The notes under the pieces are model-generated. The model did not search any database and was not told the origin of the DNA. It saw only the letters and a program-made list of their open reading frames with translations. A DNA stretch of 38,437 nt from Bacteroidales bacterium. Lineage in GTDB: Bacteria > Bacteroidota > Bacteroidia > Bacteroidales > F082. The position numbers and the translations under genes were made by a program. The stretch spans positions 1-38,437 of the forward strand of contig JAFYNK010000073.1 in assembly GCA_017548125.1 (NCBI GenBank). The letters run 5' to 3'. How positions within the stretch are numbered: position 1 is the stretch's first letter; each line of letters opens with the position of its first letter. Of this stretch, positions 14,659-21,976 are shown piece by piece.

Positions 14659-14741
14659 AATTGATATTCGGCAGTTGATGTTTTGCTGAAGAATTAAGTG
14701 AATTATATCTCAAAAAAAACTTTCGCCATTTGCCTTTTTTG

Positions 14742-14749
14742 TAACTTTG
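14742..14749 (+). promoter_or_regulatory. -7 element for the sialidase gene
   Basis: TAACTTTG matches TAnnTTTG, 15 bp before the ATG at 14764. The upstream in-frame start at 14698 would precede the promoter and was rejected. Confidence 0.7.
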
Positions 14750-14763
14750 CCAAAAATGATTTT

Positions 14764-15873
14764 ATGAAAAAGATTCTTTTACCTTTATTAATATTATTGG
14801 CGGTTATGCCTTCATGTGTCAAGAAAGATAAATTTGACGGTTTTACTCGTACCGTGGTTTATCGTCAGGGCGATTATGGTTCAAAGTTTTATCGTATTCC
14901 GACTTTGATAACGGCTAAGGATGGCAGCCTTGTCATTTTTACAGATAAAAGAAAAGAGAATGAAACAGACCTTCCAGAGGATATTGACGTTTTGTGTAAC
15001 TATAGCGTTGATGGCGGCTTGACATGGAGCGAGCCATATACAGTAGCGCAGGGCTTCGGTTATATGGAGGGCTTCGGCGATTGTGCGGTTACTTACACCA
15101 ACGATAAAAACGGACTCATCGCGATTTTCGTGGGAGGTCCTGGCTTCTGGCAATCGACGCCTACTAATCCGGATAGAACTTATAAATCAGTGAGTTATGA
15201 CAATGGAAGAACATGGAGCGAACCTGAAGACATCACGCATTTCATCTTCGGAAGCGATTGCGACGATCCAGTGAGAAGCAAATGGAGAGGATGTTTCTGC
15301 GCATCAGGTAATGGTCTTATCACAAGCAAAGGCAGAATCATGTTTGTGGCTTGTATCCGCGAGACAAGTGCTTATTCCATAAATAATTATCTGGTTTATT
15401 CTGATGACAATGGCGAGACATGGAACGTCTCGGGTCGTGCTTCTGTTGGTGGCGATGAGGCCAAGGTGGTTGAACTTAACAACGGCGACATCTTGATGAG
15501 CATCCGCGTCCATGGCAAGAGATGGTATAATATTTCACACGATGGAGGCGAGACATGGAACGAGACGCATTATGTATGGAACGACCTTTACGGACCTGCT
15601 TGCAACGGCGATTTGATAAGATATGACGAAAACACATTATTACATAGTCTGCCATCAGGCGATTCTCGTCGCGACGTGGCGATATACATCTCTAACGACG
15701 AAGGCAAGACATGGAACGAAGGTAAGATCGTGGTTCCTCGCTATTCTGCATATTCTTCATTATGCGTGCTTCCTGACAAGACAATAGGAATGTATGTGGA
15801 AGAGAAAGAATCAGACTCGACAGGATATGAGATGGTGTTTTATAGATTCCCGATTTCCTATTTGAAAGATTAA
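14764..15873 (+). CDS. GH33 exo-alpha-sialidase lipoprotein
   Basis: This predicted enzyme releases terminal sialic acid from host glycoconjugates at the cell surface or in the periplasm. The 369-residue product starts with a lipoprotein signal (MKKILLPLLILLAVMPSC). The family RIP motif is YRIPTL (Arg44). Five Asp-boxes (SxDxGxTW) occur at residues 81-88, 144-151, 213-220, 258-265 and 310-317, marking the blades of a six-bladed propeller. Asp61 in TDKRK fits the acid/base, Glu232 in DEAKVVEL and Tyr330 in SAYSSL fit the nucleophile pair, and Arg248 and Arg302/303 can complete the arginine triad. It stands alone without a sialic-acid catabolic cluster nearby. It converges on the ftsB-like gene over a heptad array. 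Confidence 0.93.
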   Translation: MKKILLPLLILLAVMPSCVKKDKFDGFTRTVVYRQGDYGSKFYRIPTLITAKDGSLVIFTDKRKENETDLPEDIDVLCNYSVDGGLTWSEPYTVAQGFGYMEGFGDCAVTYTNDKNGLIAIFVGGPGFWQSTPTNPDRTYKSVSYDNGRTWSEPEDITHFIFGSDCDDPVRSKWRGCFCASGNGLITSKGRIMFVACIRETSAYSINNYLVYSDDNGETWNVSGRASVGGDEAKVVELNNGDILMSIRVHGKRWYNISHDGGETWNETHYVWNDLYGPACNGDLIRYDENTLLHSLPSGDSRRDVAIYISNDEGKTWNEGKIVVPRYSAYSSLCVLPDKTIGMYVEEKESDSTGYEMVFYRFPISYLKD

Positions 15874-15874
15874 A

Positions 15875-15942
15875 GGCTAAGGGCTAAAGACTAAGGGTAA
15901 AGTCCAAAAGCCTTGGTTCTTGGTTCTTAGCTCAAAGTTCAA
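15875..15942. repeat. Heptad repeat array between convergent genes
   Basis: Consecutive 7-bp units of two types: GGCTAAG, GGCTAAA, GACTAAG (15875-15895), a shortened 5-bp unit, then AGTCCAA, AAGCCTT, GGTTCTT, GGTTCTT, AGCTCAA, AGTTCAA (15901-15942). It starts one base after the sialidase stop and ends 3 bp before the stop codon of the opposing gene. It joins unit types seen separately at 6286-6387 and 10201-10235. Confidence 0.82.
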
Positions 15943-15945
15943 TGC

Positions 15946-16242
15946 TTATTCTTTTGCCTCAATAACATAAACCACTTCGTTGTCGCGTTTCATCATGTAT
16001 TTCTCGCGTGCTATGCGTTCCATAAGGGCTGAGTCGCGGTAAAGTCTTTCGAGTGTCTCTTGCTGCTCCTTGATTTCCTTTTCGTAATACTCGACTTGTT
16101 TTTTGGCTTTCTTGAGCTTGTTGAAATTCTTTATCTGATAAAACAGATTGTATTGATCGACGAAGATTATCACTATCGCAAAAATCAATGTTGCGATGAT
16201 ATATTTGTTGTTGAATTTCTTTAAAATTTTCTTGAAGTCCAT
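15946..16242 (-). CDS. FtsB/DivIC family septum formation protein
   Basis: A 98-residue bitopic membrane protein of the divisome. A short cytoplasmic N-terminus (MDFKKILKKFNNK) is followed by one transmembrane segment (YIIATLIFAIVIIFV, about 14-28), a coiled coil rich in Lys/Glu (40-75), and the ending ALMERIAREKYMMKRDNEVVYVIE. That ending is the classic FtsB/DivIC C-terminus. It would bridge FtsQ- and FtsL-like partners to septal peptidoglycan synthesis. Length and architecture are normal. A -7 element lies 17 bp upstream. The gene is alone, convergent with the sialidase gene. Confidence 0.9.
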   Translation of the reverse strand: MDFKKILKKFNNKYIIATLIFAIVIIFVDQYNLFYQIKNFNKLKKAKKQVEYYEKEIKEQQETLERLYRDSALMERIAREKYMMKRDNEVVYVIEAKE

Positions 16243-16258
16243 GATTTGAATTTTTTTG

Positions 16259-16266
16259 CAAAGATA
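16259..16266 (-). promoter_or_regulatory. -7 element for the ftsB-like gene
   Basis: CAAAGATA reads TATCTTTG on the minus strand, matching TAnnTTTG, 17 bp upstream of the ATG at 16242. Confidence 0.7.
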
Positions 16267-16276
16267 GTTTTTTTAA

Positions 16277-16309
16277 GACTACAAGACCACAAGACTACAA
16301 GACAACAAG
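16277..16309. repeat. 8-bp tandem repeat array (four units)
   Basis: Units GACTACAA, GACCACAA, GACTACAA, GACAACAA, plus one base. It is the complement of the unit family at 218-265. It lies directly upstream of the ftsB-like promoter and about 70 bp from the poly-C tract. Confidence 0.85.
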
Positions 16310-16381
16310 TTAAGATAATGATGTAAAAATTGTTTCGTTTTAATGTTTTTAGAGCTTAAGTATTTGAAATATAGCTATTTA

Positions 16382-16389
16382 CCCCCCCC
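16382..16389. repeat. Poly-C tract (C8)
   Basis: Eight consecutive C residues in an otherwise very AT-rich intergenic region, about 87 bp upstream of the lipoprotein start at 16476. Such tracts can change length by slipped-strand mispairing. Whether this one varies is unknown. Confidence 0.7.
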
Positions 16390-16475
16390 GATTTTTGTAA
16401 GAAAATATTTGCTTTTTTGAATTTAAATTATAATCTTTGTAGCAATTATTTTATGTCTTATTTTAATTGGTAATT

Positions 16476-18278
16476 ATGAAAACTAAATGTATTTTAACAT
16501 CGTTAATAGTGCTGTTATTGATGATTGCATGCAATCCTAAAGAGAAGCCTATAGTTACAACCAATTCTGTCACTGATGTGACATCTGAATCTGTAGTTGT
16601 AGAAGCTAATGTCGAATCGGATGGAGGAGCTGAAGTTACAGACAGAGGTGTTTGTTGGAGCGTGACGCAAAATCCAACAATATCGGACGAACACAAGAAT
16701 AATGGAGCCGGCCTCGGAATATATGTCACACAAATAGATAATCTTGAAAATGCTACCAAGTATTATGTCAAGGCGTACGCTACAAACAGCGAAGGCACTT
16801 CATACGGTGAAGAAATATCTTTCGAGACATTGGAAGTCATAGATGACGACGATGATAATGATGGTGAAGACGACGGAGATGATGATGGAAATGACGACGG
16901 AAATGATGACTTGGAATTGCCAAATATCAAAATCACTAAAATAAGAGATGTTACGGAAAATTCTGCTATATGTGAAGTTGAACTGCTGTCGGATGGAGGA
17001 GGTGCAATTATAGAGAAAGGCGTTTGTTACAGCAAAGATTCAAATCCAACAATATCAGACAACGTCATAAAAGACGAAAGTGGAGAAGATATATTTGTCG
17101 TTAATATCACTGATTTGGAAGATGGCGTAAAATATAATGTAAGAGCATACGCTATAAATAAAAAAGGAATTTCATACGGAATGGTGAGAAATTTTACCAC
17201 GATACGAATTCCAGAAATGCCGACGATACAAACATCTTCGGTGTCGGATATAACAACATTAAGCGCTTTGTGCGAAGGTAAACTTATAGATCTGGGAGGG
17301 TCAAACTTTGTCTCAAAAGGATTCTGCTGGAGTACATCCCAAAATCCTACAATAGAAGATAGTTGTTTGGTTTTTATACATCCATATCCGGAAAAGTATA
17401 AGGAAACCATATCTAATTTGGAAGAGAACACAACGTACTATGTCAGAGCGTATATAACAACGGAAATGGGCACGTCATACGGTGAAGAAATTACTTTTAA
17501 GACTGTTGATGTGGAGTATGAAAATGGATATATTACTATTGATGGTGTGGAAAACTATAAGATGATTCCTGTTGAACCTGGAACGTTTTTAAGAGGTTAT
17601 CAGAATAAAGACCCGGAAGCGCCTCATTATTATGCGTCTGTTGCTTTTAACGAATCACCTATACATTATGTGACACTTACAACTCCATACCATATAGGAG
17701 AAACGGAAGTCACGCAAGATTTGTGGTATATAGTGATGGGCAACAAAAGACCTGTTTGGTGTGAAGGTGAACGTTTTCCCGTTGATATGGCACCGTGGGG
17801 ATGGGTGATGGATTTTATAGAAAGATTAAATGAGCTTACCGGAGCTGAATTCAGACTGCCAACGGAGGCGGAATGGGAATTTGCTTCTATCGGCGGCAAT
17901 AAGTCAAAAGGATATACATATAGTGGCAGTGATAATCCAGACGATGTGGCTTGGTATAATATAGAGGGCGTTATTGGAAGAGCTATTAAAGAAGTCAAGA
18001 CAAAAATGCCTAATGAATTGGGGCTCTATGATATGCATGGAAATGTGTTTGAATATTGTTCGGATAACTATGATTATTATAGTGCTTTTGTTACTGAAGA
18101 ATATCAGACTATTGTAGATCCTGTAGGTGTCGATTATGACAGATGGGGCAAGGTGTATCGTGGAGGACGTGCGCTTAATTCTGATCCGAGAGATTTTCTT
18201 AGCAGGTATCGTACAGGATATGGTTATGAAGAATTTCACATGACGGAATTTTATAAAGGATTTAGGTTGGCATTATAA
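16476..18278 (+). CDS. Lipoprotein with three FN3-like repeats and a formylglycine-enzyme-like (SUMF1) domain
   Basis: A 600-residue exported lipoprotein (signal MKTKCILTSLIVLLLMIAC). Three repeats of about 90 residues share the pattern GVCWS or GFCWS, NPTI, then YYVRAYAxNxxGxSYGEE (about 30-118, 148-242, 248-345). Repeats 1 and 2 are separated by an Asp/Asn-rich linker (121-147) that may bind calcium. The C-terminal domain (about 360-600) has FGE/SUMF1 signatures: GETEVTQDLWYIVMG, FRLPTEAEWEFA, ELGLYDMHGNVFEYC, YRGGRALN and a final KGFRLAL. The catalytic cysteine pair of true formylglycine enzymes is absent (LNSDPRDFLSRYRTG in its place), so binding or a structural role is more likely. The TTG at 16467 was rejected as start in favour of the ATG. 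Confidence 0.85.
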   Translation: MKTKCILTSLIVLLLMIACNPKEKPIVTTNSVTDVTSESVVVEANVESDGGAEVTDRGVCWSVTQNPTISDEHKNNGAGLGIYVTQIDNLENATKYYVKAYATNSEGTSYGEEISFETLEVIDDDDDNDGEDDGDDDGNDDGNDDLELPNIKITKIRDVTENSAICEVELLSDGGGAIIEKGVCYSKDSNPTISDNVIKDESGEDIFVVNITDLEDGVKYNVRAYAINKKGISYGMVRNFTTIRIPEMPTIQTSSVSDITTLSALCEGKLIDLGGSNFVSKGFCWSTSQNPTIEDSCLVFIHPYPEKYKETISNLEENTTYYVRAYITTEMGTSYGEEITFKTVDVEYENGYITIDGVENYKMIPVEPGTFLRGYQNKDPEAPHYYASVAFNESPIHYVTLTTPYHIGETEVTQDLWYIVMGNKRPVWCEGERFPVDMAPWGWVMDFIERLNELTGAEFRLPTEAEWEFASIGGNKSKGYTYSGSDNPDDVAWYNIEGVIGRAIKEVKTKMPNELGLYDMHGNVFEYCSDNYDYYSAFVTEEYQTIVDPVGVDYDRWGKVYRGGRALNSDPRDFLSRYRTGYGYEEFHMTEFYKGFRLAL

Positions 18279-18311
18279 AAAAAGGACGCTGTCAAACAGC
18301 GTCCTTTTTTT
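18277..18311 (+). terminator. Terminator of the FGE-like lipoprotein gene
   Basis: A 15-bp perfect stem (GGACGCTG with loop TCAAA and CAGCGTCC, extended by seven A:T pairs) ends in a run of seven T. It begins at the stop codon. Confidence 0.92.
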
Positions 18312-18383
18312 ATGAAAATTCCGTTTCAAATTCCTTTTTTGTCGTTTCGTCTAAAACATTAAACAATCTTGTCTTTTTAACAT

Positions 18384-18391
18384 TATATTTG
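18384..18391 (+). promoter_or_regulatory. -7 element for the efflux operon (tolC-like gene)
   Basis: TATATTTG matches TAnnTTTG. The ATG at 18396 would be essentially at the transcription start, whereas the ATG at 18411 lies 20 bp downstream and begins a clean signal peptide. I therefore use 18411. Confidence 0.72.
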
Positions 18392-18410
18392 TATCATGAA
18401 TTTTACAGAT

Positions 18411-19688
18411 ATGAAAAAGATATTTTTGTTTGTTTTTGTTTTCTCGTCGTTTTGGGCAAAGGCTCAGAACGATACGGTTTCTTTGAGGTTTACTCTGGAG
18501 GAATGTCTGGAGTATGCATTCTCCAACAGCTATAACCGTCAGTCGATGGAGTTGTCTAACAAGTCGCAGCAGCTTGCTTACGAACAATCAAAAGAGCAGC
18601 GTCTGCCTTCTGTCAATGCTTCTCTCAGCGAAAGTCTCTCCAACAGTAATTATTCTTCTAACTTTTCTGGCAATGTCGGCGTCAATGCTGGAATGTCGAT
18701 TTATCAAGGCGGACAGATTAACGCTAATATTAAAAAGGAAGAACTTGCTACAGAACAGTCGTCGCTCGAAATCACTCGTTATGATGATGAGTTGTCGATT
18801 CAGATTTTACAGTCGTTCTTGACTATACTCGGCAACGAAGAGCTCTTGAATTATCAGAAATCAGTCTTGAACAGCAGCCGCGAAGCTATGAAACAAGGCA
18901 GACGTAAATACGAAGTCGGCTCTATTATAGAGAGCGACTATCTTCTTCTTGTCGCTCAATATGCTTCAGATACAAACAACATCGTTGATACTCAGATAGA
19001 GATAGAAAACAATCTTATGAATCTTAAAGTATTGCTTTCCATGGATCCGATGAAAGACCTTCAAATTGTAAGCCCTGATACTTCAATAATGGAAAAGCTT
19101 TCTGTCTTCCCGACGCTTGAAGAGGCTGTAGAACAGTCTCTTGCCTATTCTCCAGACCTTAAGATAAGCAGTTACGACATTGATATTGCAAAACAATCGC
19201 TGCGTATTGCAAAGGCTAATTATTATCCTTCGGTGAATCTCAGCGCTGGCATCAGCACCGGACATTATAATTTTACTAATGTTGGAAGACAATTTGGCGA
19301 CAGATTGTCGGAACAAGTGGGCATTTCTGTCAGTGTGCCAATCTATAGCAGAGGATCGACAAAACTTCGTGTAAAACAAAGTGAGATAGCTTTGGAACAG
19401 TCACAACTTTCACACGAACAAAATGTGCTATCGACACGTCAGACTATAGTTCAGGAATATAAGAGCATGATTTCTACATATAATAAATATAATGTGTCGA
19501 AACAGACAAAAGACGCTTATTTGAAATCATTTGAATCGTATAACATTCAGTTTCAATATGGTTCTATAACTGCTGTGGAATTGCTTCAGCAACAAAACAG
19601 CTACCTCAACGCCTTGAATAACTTCATCCAGAATAAATATTCATTTATATTGCAAAGAAAGATTTTGGATATTTATATGGGAAAGTGA
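18411..19688 (+). CDS. TolC-family outer membrane efflux protein
   Basis: The outer-membrane channel of a tripartite efflux system, 425 residues. The signal peptide (MKKIFLFVFVFSSFWAKAQ) is followed by the typical SLRFTLEECLEYAFSNSYNRQSMEL start. Two homologous halves have long coiled-coil helices (about 35-70, 120-200, 240-270, 320-395) and two short barrel segments (SLSESLSNSNYSSNFSG and LSAGISTGHYNF). It heads a run of same-strand genes for an adaptor, ABC ATPase, permease and two-component system. A repeat region and a second promoter separate it from the adaptor gene, so the two parts may be partly independent. Confidence 0.93.
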   Translation: MKKIFLFVFVFSSFWAKAQNDTVSLRFTLEECLEYAFSNSYNRQSMELSNKSQQLAYEQSKEQRLPSVNASLSESLSNSNYSSNFSGNVGVNAGMSIYQGGQINANIKKEELATEQSSLEITRYDDELSIQILQSFLTILGNEELLNYQKSVLNSSREAMKQGRRKYEVGSIIESDYLLLVAQYASDTNNIVDTQIEIENNLMNLKVLLSMDPMKDLQIVSPDTSIMEKLSVFPTLEEAVEQSLAYSPDLKISSYDIDIAKQSLRIAKANYYPSVNLSAGISTGHYNFTNVGRQFGDRLSEQVGISVSVPIYSRGSTKLRVKQSEIALEQSQLSHEQNVLSTRQTIVQEYKSMISTYNKYNVSKQTKDAYLKSFESYNIQFQYGSITAVELLQQQNSYLNALNNFIQNKYSFILQRKILDIYMGK

Positions 19689-19692
19689 TTAA

Positions 19693-19748
19693 TTAGGAAT
19701 TAGGAATTAGGAGTTAGGAATTAGGAATTAGGAGTTAGGAATTAGGAG
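19693..19748. repeat. Heptad repeat array (eight units of TTAGGAA/TTAGGAG)
   Basis: Eight exact 7-bp units that differ only in the last base, in the order A A G A A G A G. It starts 4 bp after the tolC-like stop and precedes the inverted repeat and promoter of the adaptor gene. Confidence 0.95.
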
Positions 19749-19758
19749 TGGTTTGTAG

Positions 19759-19804
19759 AGACGTTTCAATGATTCCTAGAAATTAAACAAACATTGAAGC
19801 GTCT
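19759..19804. repeat. 13-bp inverted repeat in front of the adaptor gene promoter
   Basis: Arms AGACGTTTCAATG (19759-19771) and CATTGAAGCGTCT (19792-19804) match at 12 of 13 positions (the other is a G-T pair) around a 20-bp spacer. The right arm touches the -7 element at 19805. The GTAGAGACG edge (19756-19763) resembles a short palindromic repeat that I know as common in Bacteroidetes genomes, and its complement appears at 1604-1613 near glyA. It could be a repeat relic, an operator or a weak terminator. Confidence 0.75.
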
Positions 19805-19812
19805 TAAATTTG
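19805..19812 (+). promoter_or_regulatory. -7 element for the adaptor gene
   Basis: TAAATTTG matches TAnnTTTG, 22 bp before the ATG at 19834. The TTG at 19810 overlaps this element and is not a likely start. Confidence 0.6.
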
Positions 19813-19833
19813 AAAATTAAAATTTTAAAAAAT

Positions 19834-21210
19834 ATGAAAAAAGGTAAAATAATTATCATCTCTGTTATTGTGATAGCAGTTTTGGGTTTTGTTATGTTAA
19901 AAGTCTTTAAGAAATCGGACAAGGAGTTGGTGGTTCGAACATACGTTGTTGATAATTATACAGTTGAAAATACTGTGACAGCAACGGGAACTATCCAGCC
20001 TTTGGAGCAGGTTGAAGTCGGCACTCAGGTTTCAGGTGAGATTGACAAGATTTTTGTTGATTATAATTCAGTTGTTTCAAAAGGGCAGCTTCTTGCTGAA
20101 TTGGATAAGTCTAATTTATTAGAAAACCTTCGTCAGGCAGAGGCTAGCGTGCGCAGTGCTGAGAGCGAGCTTGAATATTCAAAGACAAGTTTTGAAAGAA
20201 CCAAGCAACTTTATGAAGCTAAGGCAGCCACACAGATTGCGTACGATGAGGCTCGTAATTCTTTGGTCAAGGCTGAGACCTCATTGCAGAACGCAGTGTC
20301 TAATCTTGATAAAGCAAAGGTGAACCTCGGTTATGCTGAGATATATTCACCTATAGATGGCGTCGTCCTCTCTCGTGAAGTGGAGGTGGGTCAGACTGTC
20401 GCTGCTTCTTATAGCACGCCTACATTATTTACAATAGCTCATGACCTTACGCAGATGAAGGTGGAAGCCGACGTTGACGAGGCTGATATAGGTCAGGTTA
20501 AGGTAGGACAAAAAGTCACTTTCTCTGTTGATGCTTATATTGATGATGTGTTTTATGGTGAGGTTCAACAGATTCGTTTGCAGCCAACGACGACAAATAA
20601 TGTTGTCACATATACTGTTATCATCACGGCTTTCAACCCTGATTTGAAGCTTCTTCCTGGCATGACAGCCAGCGTTACTATCGTCACTGAAGAAGAGACA
20701 GGCTTGGCTGTTCCTACAGAAGCCTTGAGTTTCATACCTTCAGAAGAATTTTTGAGTCAACAAGACTATAAGGATTTGAGGCCACAAGGTCCAAAAGCAG
20801 GAAAAGATATGCCTAAGTTTGATGGTGATATGCCTTCGTTCCCAGGAGGAATGCCACCACAGGGAATGCCACAGGGAATGCCTAAAGGCGCGAGACCAGA
20901 CTTTAACGGTCAGCCTCCATTTGGCGGTGAATTTCCAGGATTTGGTGGCAAGTCACCTGAGATGGTATGGGTTAAAGTCGATGGCAAGATGATGCCTCGT
21001 CCAATCAAGACAGGAATGAGCGACGGCGTATATAGAATTGTCGAGCAAGGACTTATGCAAGGCGATTCGGTAGTGTTGTCTGCTAATTATGTTGAGAAAC
21101 AGCTTAACTCGCAGAAGATGGGTAGCAACCCATTCATGCCAGGACCACCTCCAGGAGCAGGAAAAAACACTAATTCTAACAACAACGGTCGTACCACACC
21201 TAAAAGATAA
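19834..21210 (+). CDS. MacA-like periplasmic adaptor (HlyD family) with a Met/Pro/Gly-rich insert
   Basis: The membrane-fusion subunit links the inner-membrane ABC transporter to the TolC-like channel. The 458-residue protein has one N-terminal membrane anchor (about 5-20), a lipoyl/barrel-sandwich half (TGTIQPLEQVEVGTQVSGEI and IYSPIDGVVLSREVEVGQTV), a coiled-coil hairpin (about 95-165) and a beta-barrel (about 200-285). Between the barrel and the membrane-proximal domain is an unusual low-complexity stretch rich in Met, Pro, Gly and Phe (about 320-370, many GMP and FGG motifs). A second Pro/Gly/Asn-rich tail ends the protein. The ABC ATPase gene starts 7 bp downstream. The exported substrate is unknown. 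Confidence 0.92.
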   Translation: MKKGKIIIISVIVIAVLGFVMLKVFKKSDKELVVRTYVVDNYTVENTVTATGTIQPLEQVEVGTQVSGEIDKIFVDYNSVVSKGQLLAELDKSNLLENLRQAEASVRSAESELEYSKTSFERTKQLYEAKAATQIAYDEARNSLVKAETSLQNAVSNLDKAKVNLGYAEIYSPIDGVVLSREVEVGQTVAASYSTPTLFTIAHDLTQMKVEADVDEADIGQVKVGQKVTFSVDAYIDDVFYGEVQQIRLQPTTTNNVVTYTVIITAFNPDLKLLPGMTASVTIVTEEETGLAVPTEALSFIPSEEFLSQQDYKDLRPQGPKAGKDMPKFDGDMPSFPGGMPPQGMPQGMPKGARPDFNGQPPFGGEFPGFGGKSPEMVWVKVDGKMMPRPIKTGMSDGVYRIVEQGLMQGDSVVLSANYVEKQLNSQKMGSNPFMPGPPPGAGKNTNSNNNGRTTPKR

Positions 21211-21216
21211 TTCGTT

Positions 21217-21969
21217 ATGAGTCAGGCAATATTACAGATTGAAAATCTTAGGCGTGTCTTTCAGGTGGGAGTGGAGCAGGTTCATGCTCTGAAAGGCGTC
21301 TCTTTCTCGGTCAACAAGGGTGAGTTTGTGAGTATCATGGGTTCCAGCGGCAGTGGTAAGTCAACGCTGCTCAACATCTTGGGCTGCCTCGATACTCCAA
21401 CGTCGGGAGAATATCTCATCGACGGCGTCTCGGTGAAGGAACGCAGCAAAAACGATTTGGCTGACATAAGAAATCGTAAGATAGGTTTCGTGTTTCAGTC
21501 GTATAACCTTCTGGCACGTACCACAGCGCTCGAGAACGTGGAGCTGCCGTTGATATATAACAGCAGCGTCTCTTCGCGCGAGCGTCGCGAGCGCGCAAAA
21601 CATGCACTCGAAATGGTCGGTCTCACCGACAGAATGTTCCACACTCCTAACCAGCTGTCTGGAGGTCAGCAGCAGCGCGTCGCTATAGCTCGCGCTATCG
21701 TCAACGACCCTGTCATAATACTCGCTGACGAGGCGACAGGCAACCTCGATACCAAGACTTCTTACGAGATAATGAGTCTGTTCCAAGAGCTTAACGAGAA
21801 AGGCAAGACTATCGCATTCGTGACTCACGAACCTGACATCTCAGCGTTCACATCGCGTATCATAATGCTCCGCGACGGTCATATCATAAGCGATAAGACT
21901 AATGAGCCTCTTTCTGCTATGTTGGAAATTCAGAAATTCAAAACCTCAGAAATAATTCCTAACTCCTAA
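21217..21969 (+). CDS. MacB-type ABC transporter ATPase
   Basis: The cytoplasmic nucleotide-binding subunit of the efflux system, 250 residues. Walker A is GSSGSGKST (residues 42-50), the Q-loop is FVFQSYNLL, the signature is LSGGQQQRVAIARA, Walker B is VIILADEATGNLD, and the H-loop is FVTHEPD. This is the LolD/MacB class that works with FtsX-like permeases. In E. coli MacB the two parts are fused; here they are separate genes, 8 bp apart. The middle of the gene has a visibly higher G+C content than its neighbours. The last codons (LEIQKFKTSEIIPNS) lie in a locally AT-rich stretch and may vary. Confidence 0.95.
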   Translation: MSQAILQIENLRRVFQVGVEQVHALKGVSFSVNKGEFVSIMGSSGSGKSTLLNILGCLDTPTSGEYLIDGVSVKERSKNDLADIRNRKIGFVFQSYNLLARTTALENVELPLIYNSSVSSRERRERAKHALEMVGLTDRMFHTPNQLSGGQQQRVAIARAIVNDPVIILADEATGNLDTKTSYEIMSLFQELNEKGKTIAFVTHEPDISAFTSRIIMLRDGHIISDKTNEPLSAMLEIQKFKTSEIIPNS

Positions 21970-21976
21970 ATTAATT

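Noticed and set aside
16476-18278. A sulfatase-maturing formylglycine-generating enzyme
   Set aside because: The catalytic cysteine pair is missing, and the protein is a lipoprotein with repeat domains and no sulfatase nearby.
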